From an uncultured Clostridia bacterium (GTDB lineage: Bacteria; Bacillota; Clostridia; Christensenellales; DUVY01), in the NCBI GenBank assembly GCA_937895465.1, contig CALAYY010000070.1, forward strand, positions 1 through 16,307: a DNA stretch of 16,307 nucleotides, given 5' to 3'. A program made the position numbers and the translations under genes. How positions within the stretch are numbered: position 1 is the stretch's first letter; each line of letters opens with the position of its first letter. Under the pieces are notes generated by a model, which did no database searches, had not been told where the DNA came from, and saw only the letters and a program-made list of their open reading frames with translations. Positions 13,243 through 16,307 of the stretch are shown one piece after another.

Positions 13243-15765
13243 ATGGCTAAGAAAAAAAGTAATGTAAGTGGTCTTGATAAAGAGGAATTTTCCAAAGTCC
13301 TCCAAAAGAGCAATGTTGTAAAAATTCAGATCAATGACGAACTCAAAAAATCGTTTATTGCTTATGCTATGGCGGTAAACGTAAGCCGTGCTATCCCTGA
13401 TGTAAGAGACGGGTTAAAGCCCGTTCAGCGAAGGATTATGTACGCTATGAATGAGTTGGGTCTTGAAAACTCCAAACCGCACAGAAAATGCGCCCGTATC
13501 GTGGGTGATGTTTTGGGTAAATATCATCCTCACGGCGATACTGCGGTGTATTTTGCATTAGTAAGACTGGCTCAGGATTTTACTATGAGAGCGCCGCTAG
13601 TTGATGGACACGGCAACTTTGGGTCAGTTGACGGCGATCCCCCTGCAGCACAGAGATATACCGAGGCAAGACTTGCCAAAATAAGCGGAGAGCTTTTAAA
13701 AGATATAGACAAAGAAACGGTTGATTTTTATCCTAACTTTGACGACACGCTCGAACAGCCGACAGTTTTGCCTGCAAGGTTTCCCAATCTTTTGGTAAAC
13801 GGTTCGGACGGTATAGCGGTGGGTATGGCTACCAATATACCTCCTCACAATCTCAATGAGGTTATTGACGGTGTCATAGAATTAATAGACAATCCTGATA
13901 TCACTGTAGATGAATTGATTTCTATAATTCCTGGTCCTGACTATCCTACAGGCGGCGTAATGATGGGCAGAGCAAATGTCCGTCATGCATACAGAACAGG
14001 ACGAGGCGGTGTAACAGTAAGAGCAAAGTGTGAGATAGAAGAATATGCACCTACAAAAGACGGCGTTACTACCAAAACACGTATTATAGTTACCGAACTG
14101 CCCCACCAAGTCAACAAATCTGAACTTATTGAAAAAATAGCCAATCTTGTCAAAGACAAGCGGATTGAAGGCATTTCTGATATAAAGGATGAGTCAGACA
14201 GGCAGGGAATGCGTCTTGTAATAGACGTAAGAAAAGATGCTCAGCCCAATGTTGTATTAAATATGCTGTATAAGCACACTAATCTTCAGGTTTCGGGCGG
14301 AATAACTTTGCTTTCGCTTGTCAACGGCGAGCCTAAGATTCTCAACCTAAAAGAAATGCTTTATTATTATTTGGAGCATCAGCGTGAAGTTGTTACAAGA
14401 AGAACAACTTATGACCTTCACAAGGCAGAAGAACGCTATCATATAGTAGAAGGACTTGTCAAGGCACTTGCCAATATTGACGAGGTCGTTAAGATTATAA
14501 AGCAAAGCCGTGATAAGTTTGAAGCTTCAGAAAAACTGATGTCCACCTTTATCTTATCGGATAAACAAGCTAATGCCATCTTAGAGATGAGATTACAACG
14601 ACTGACTTCTTTGGAAGTGGAAAAGCTTAGAGAAGAAATGCAACAGTTAACTGACCTTATCAATGAGTTAAAGAGTATTTTAAATTCTAAAGAAAAAATT
14701 GAAAACATAATAAAGACAGAGCTGCTTCAGGTCAAAGAAACTTACGGCAATGAAAGAAGAACTGAAATATCCTTTGATTACGGCGAAATAGACATAGCCG
14801 ATATGATAGAAAAAGAAGATGTGCTTATTTCTATGACGCATTTTGGATATATCAAGCGTTTGCCTGTAACAGAATACAAATCTCAAAGACGAGGCGGAAG
14901 GGGCGTTACCGCACACAAACCCAAAGAAGAAGACTTTGTAGAAAATATGTTTATAACAAGCACGCACTCGGACTTGCTGTTCTTTAGCAATAAAGGAAAA
15001 GTTTACAGCATAAAGGGCTATGAAGTGCCCGAAGCTCAAAGAACGGCAAGAGGCAGAGCAATAGTCAATCTTCTTGAGCTCACTGAAGGCGAAAAGATTA
15101 CAACAGTCATACCGCTTGAAGAGGATATGACCAAAGGGTATCTGATAATGGCAACCAAAAACGGACTTATCAAAAAGACCGCTTTGGAGGAGTTTGCAAG
15201 AATACGAAAGGTAGGAAAAATTGCCATAAGTCTTGTAGATGATGACGATCTTATAAGCGTTCAACTATCCAACGGCAGAGAGGAGATACTGGTTGCGTCC
15301 GCAATGGGAAAATGTATCCGCTTTAGCGAAGAAGATGTAAGGGCTATGGGCAGAGATACTCAAGGCGTCAAGAGTATGTCATTAGAAGACGGCGACCATG
15401 TAGTAGATATGACTGTTCTAAAATCAGGACATGAACTTATAACTATTTCTCAACATGGATACGGAAAGCGTACAGAGATTGAGGAGTACAGACTGCAGTC
15501 CCGTGCAGGCAAAGGTATCAAAGCAGGTGTGTTTAATAAGAAGACTGGAAAGCTAGTCAATCTAAAGCAAATTTTGCCTGACGATGATATAATGATTATT
15601 TCTGACAACGGAACAATCATCCGTATGAACTGTCAGGATGTCTCCAAAATAGGCAGGGATACACAGGGTGTAAGGCTTATGAAAATGGATAAAGAAAATC
15701 AAGTTGTTTGTGTTGCTGTAACTAGTTCAGAAGCAGATGAAATTGACGATACAGACGCAGAATAA
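13243..15765 (+). CDS. gyrA: DNA gyrase subunit A
   Basis: An 840-residue protein. The winged-helix/tower domain has the catalytic tyrosine in AAQRYTEARL (Tyr139). The coiled coil is at about 370-500, and the C-terminal beta-pinwheel includes the GyrA box QRRGGRG (548-554), the feature that separates gyrase from topoisomerase IV. In the quinolone-contact helix the sequence is HPHGDTAVYFALVRLAQ: E. coli Ser83 corresponds to Thr100 and Asp87 to Phe104, the second being unusual. The N-terminus is longer than usual by about 17 residues (Lys-rich). The Shine-Dalgarno is weak and distant (AAGGT, 12 bases), suggesting coupling to gyrB. The C-terminal tail is acidic, ending EADEIDDTDAE. Confidence 0.97.
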   Translation: MAKKKSNVSGLDKEEFSKVLQKSNVVKIQINDELKKSFIAYAMAVNVSRAIPDVRDGLKPVQRRIMYAMNELGLENSKPHRKCARIVGDVLGKYHPHGDTAVYFALVRLAQDFTMRAPLVDGHGNFGSVDGDPPAAQRYTEARLAKISGELLKDIDKETVDFYPNFDDTLEQPTVLPARFPNLLVNGSDGIAVGMATNIPPHNLNEVIDGVIELIDNPDITVDELISIIPGPDYPTGGVMMGRANVRHAYRTGRGGVTVRAKCEIEEYAPTKDGVTTKTRIIVTELPHQVNKSELIEKIANLVKDKRIEGISDIKDESDRQGMRLVIDVRKDAQPNVVLNMLYKHTNLQVSGGITLLSLVNGEPKILNLKEMLYYYLEHQREVVTRRTTYDLHKAEERYHIVEGLVKALANIDEVVKIIKQSRDKFEASEKLMSTFILSDKQANAILEMRLQRLTSLEVEKLREEMQQLTDLINELKSILNSKEKIENIIKTELLQVKETYGNERRTEISFDYGEIDIADMIEKEDVLISMTHFGYIKRLPVTEYKSQRRGGRGVTAHKPKEEDFVENMFITSTHSDLLFFSNKGKVYSIKGYEVPEAQRTARGRAIVNLLELTEGEKITTVIPLEEDMTKGYLIMATKNGLIKKTALEEFARIRKVGKIAISLVDDDDLISVQLSNGREEILVASAMGKCIRFSEEDVRAMGRDTQGVKSMSLEDGDHVVDMTVLKSGHELITISQHGYGKRTEIEEYRLQSRAGKGIKAGVFNKKTGKLVNLKQILPDDDIMIISDNGTIIRMNCQDVSKIGRDTQGVRLMKMDKENQVVCVAVTSSEADEIDDTDAE

Positions 15766-15780
15766 TAATTAACAGATAAC

Positions 15781-15817
15781 AAAAAAACGAGCTTAAAAAC
15801 TTAAGCTCGTTTTTTTA
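15781..15817. terminator. Bidirectional terminator between gyrA and the YjzC-like gene
   Basis: ACGAGCTTAA, four-base loop, TTAAGCTCGT, with seven A before and at least seven T after, so it works for both convergent transcripts. Confidence 0.93.
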
Positions 15818-15826
15818 TTTGGTTGT

Positions 15827-15994
15827 TTAGCCCTGAGTATAAGTCTGTCCTTCTTTGTCTCCAGGGGGGAATCTGTTTCCCTTTTCCATAGTTACAAATG
15901 CGCCAGTGCCCTGACCGTTTGAATCCATCAATTCATATTCGCCGGATGCAGGACAATTTTCTCCTGGCTTATAGCTTTGTTTTTGATTAGGCAT
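15827..15994 (-). CDS. YjzC-like small protein
   Basis: A 55-residue hydrophilic protein, MPNQKQSYKPGENCPASGEY followed by a Gly-rich middle, VTMEKGNRFPPGDKEGQTY and a short tail. The spacing of KPGxxxPxSGxY ... G ... FPP ... G..Y fits the YjzC family of small Firmicutes proteins, some of which are made during sporulation; no function is established. The start is fixed by AGGAGG six bases before ATG 15994. The longer frame to 16060 adds 22 residues without support. An upstream dyad TTAAGG-N6-CCTTAA (16021-16038) might be regulatory. Convergent with gyrA. Confidence 0.8.
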   Translation of the reverse strand: MPNQKQSYKPGENCPASGEYELMDSNGQGTGAFVTMEKGNRFPPGDKEGQTYTQG

Positions 15995-16141
15995 TTTAAT
16001 CCTCCTATAAATTTTAAAATTTAAGGGTTTGTCCTTAATTTCAATACTTAGTATTATCAATAAGAGAAAAAATATTTATAAAGATTGATTTTTGGAAAAA
16101 ATTAATCAAAGCCATTATAAAAAACCTTTATTCAACACAGA

Positions 16142-16170
16142 TTGACATAAGATTTATTAAAAGCTATACT
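16142..16170 (+). promoter_or_regulatory. Sigma-A promoter of argS
   Basis: Perfect TTGACA (16142-16147), 17 bases, TATACT (16165-16170). The start near 16177 leaves about 28 leader bases, too short for a T-box. Confidence 0.85.
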
Positions 16171-16204
16171 TAATTTTGTTAAAATTTGGTTAAGGGTATA
16201 AGGC

Positions 16205-16307
16205 ATGAACTATAAAAAATTAATATCTCAACTCGTGTGTGAAAATTTGGAAAATATCCAAACAGAGGAAATTCAAAGTTATCTCAATATTCCGCCTGAG
16301 CCTAGTT
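16205..16307 (+). CDS. argS: Arginyl-tRNA synthetase, N-terminal fragment
   Basis: The 34 visible residues, MNYKKLISQLVCENLENIQT then EEIQSYLNIPPEPS, match the start of bacterial ArgRS: an N-terminal helix followed by the (I/L)xxPPxPxxGD motif that opens the Add-1 tRNA-recognition domain. The gene runs off the right edge, so the HIGH and KMSKS motifs cannot be checked. Start ATG 16205 follows AAGGG by eight bases. It has its own near-consensus promoter and no visible leader control. Call rests on a short stretch, but one typical of the family. Confidence 0.75.
   Translation, partial: MNYKKLISQLVCENLENIQTEEIQSYLNIPPEPS

Noticed and set aside
14680..15264. 194-residue minus-strand frame opposite gyrA
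   Set aside because: It is antisense to conserved GyrA coding sequence; composition rich in Phe, Tyr, Cys and Ser is typical of an antisense shadow.

Overview
The window comes from a low-GC, Gram-positive-type genome, most likely a Clostridia-like member of the Bacillota with a sporulation programme. Support for this is the yabP-yabQ-divIC gene order (as in Bacillus subtilis), a small YjzC-like protein, strong AGGAGG-type ribosome binding sites, canonical sigma-A promoters and TGA used as a normal stop. I cannot name a genus.

Layout. 1-300: the 3' end of rho, facing a small CxxC zinc-ribbon gene across a bidirectional terminator. 660-4201, minus strand: a secreted ComEC-like metallo-beta-lactamase-fold protein, then yabP, yabQ, an FtsB/DivIC division protein and a short Ppx/GppA phosphatase, followed by a tiny two-helix membrane protein with its own promoters. 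4367-6737, plus strand: a patatin-like phospholipase and a 12-helix MFS transporter ending at a clear terminator. 11276-15765: gyrB-gyrA with a terminator shared with a convergent YjzC-like gene. 16205-end: the start of argS behind a near-perfect promoter.

Between the MFS terminator and gyrB (about 6.83-10.84 kb) sits a compact mobile element. It carries a two-tyrosine HUH rolling-circle Rep of the ORF2/G2P type, translationally coupled (ATGA) to a tyrosine integrase broken by a one-base deletion. It also has an XRE repressor behind an array of four matching operators, and three small leftward genes, one of which (87 aa) could be a single-strand DNA-binding protein. Both outer noncoding flanks are rich in dyads, and one holds a strikingly GC-rich palindromic block next to rep, which is the best candidate replication origin.

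The most notable point is a 45-nt segment inside the element, between the repressor and integrase genes. It is the exact 3' half of a tRNA-Asn(GUU) gene, from the anticodon loop through CCA. This is what the attP of a tRNA-targeting integrase looks like, yet neither side of the element shows a tRNA gene. The element therefore appears circularly permuted relative to att-site integration: it was probably inserted or trapped here by some other route (Rep/origin-mediated, homologous or illegitimate recombination), or an att boundary has been lost. No mobilisation, coat, Zot or cargo genes are visible, so it resembles a minimal integrative rolling-circle plasmid or a stripped inovirus-like satellite. 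All assignments are by eye from motifs; no database search was run.
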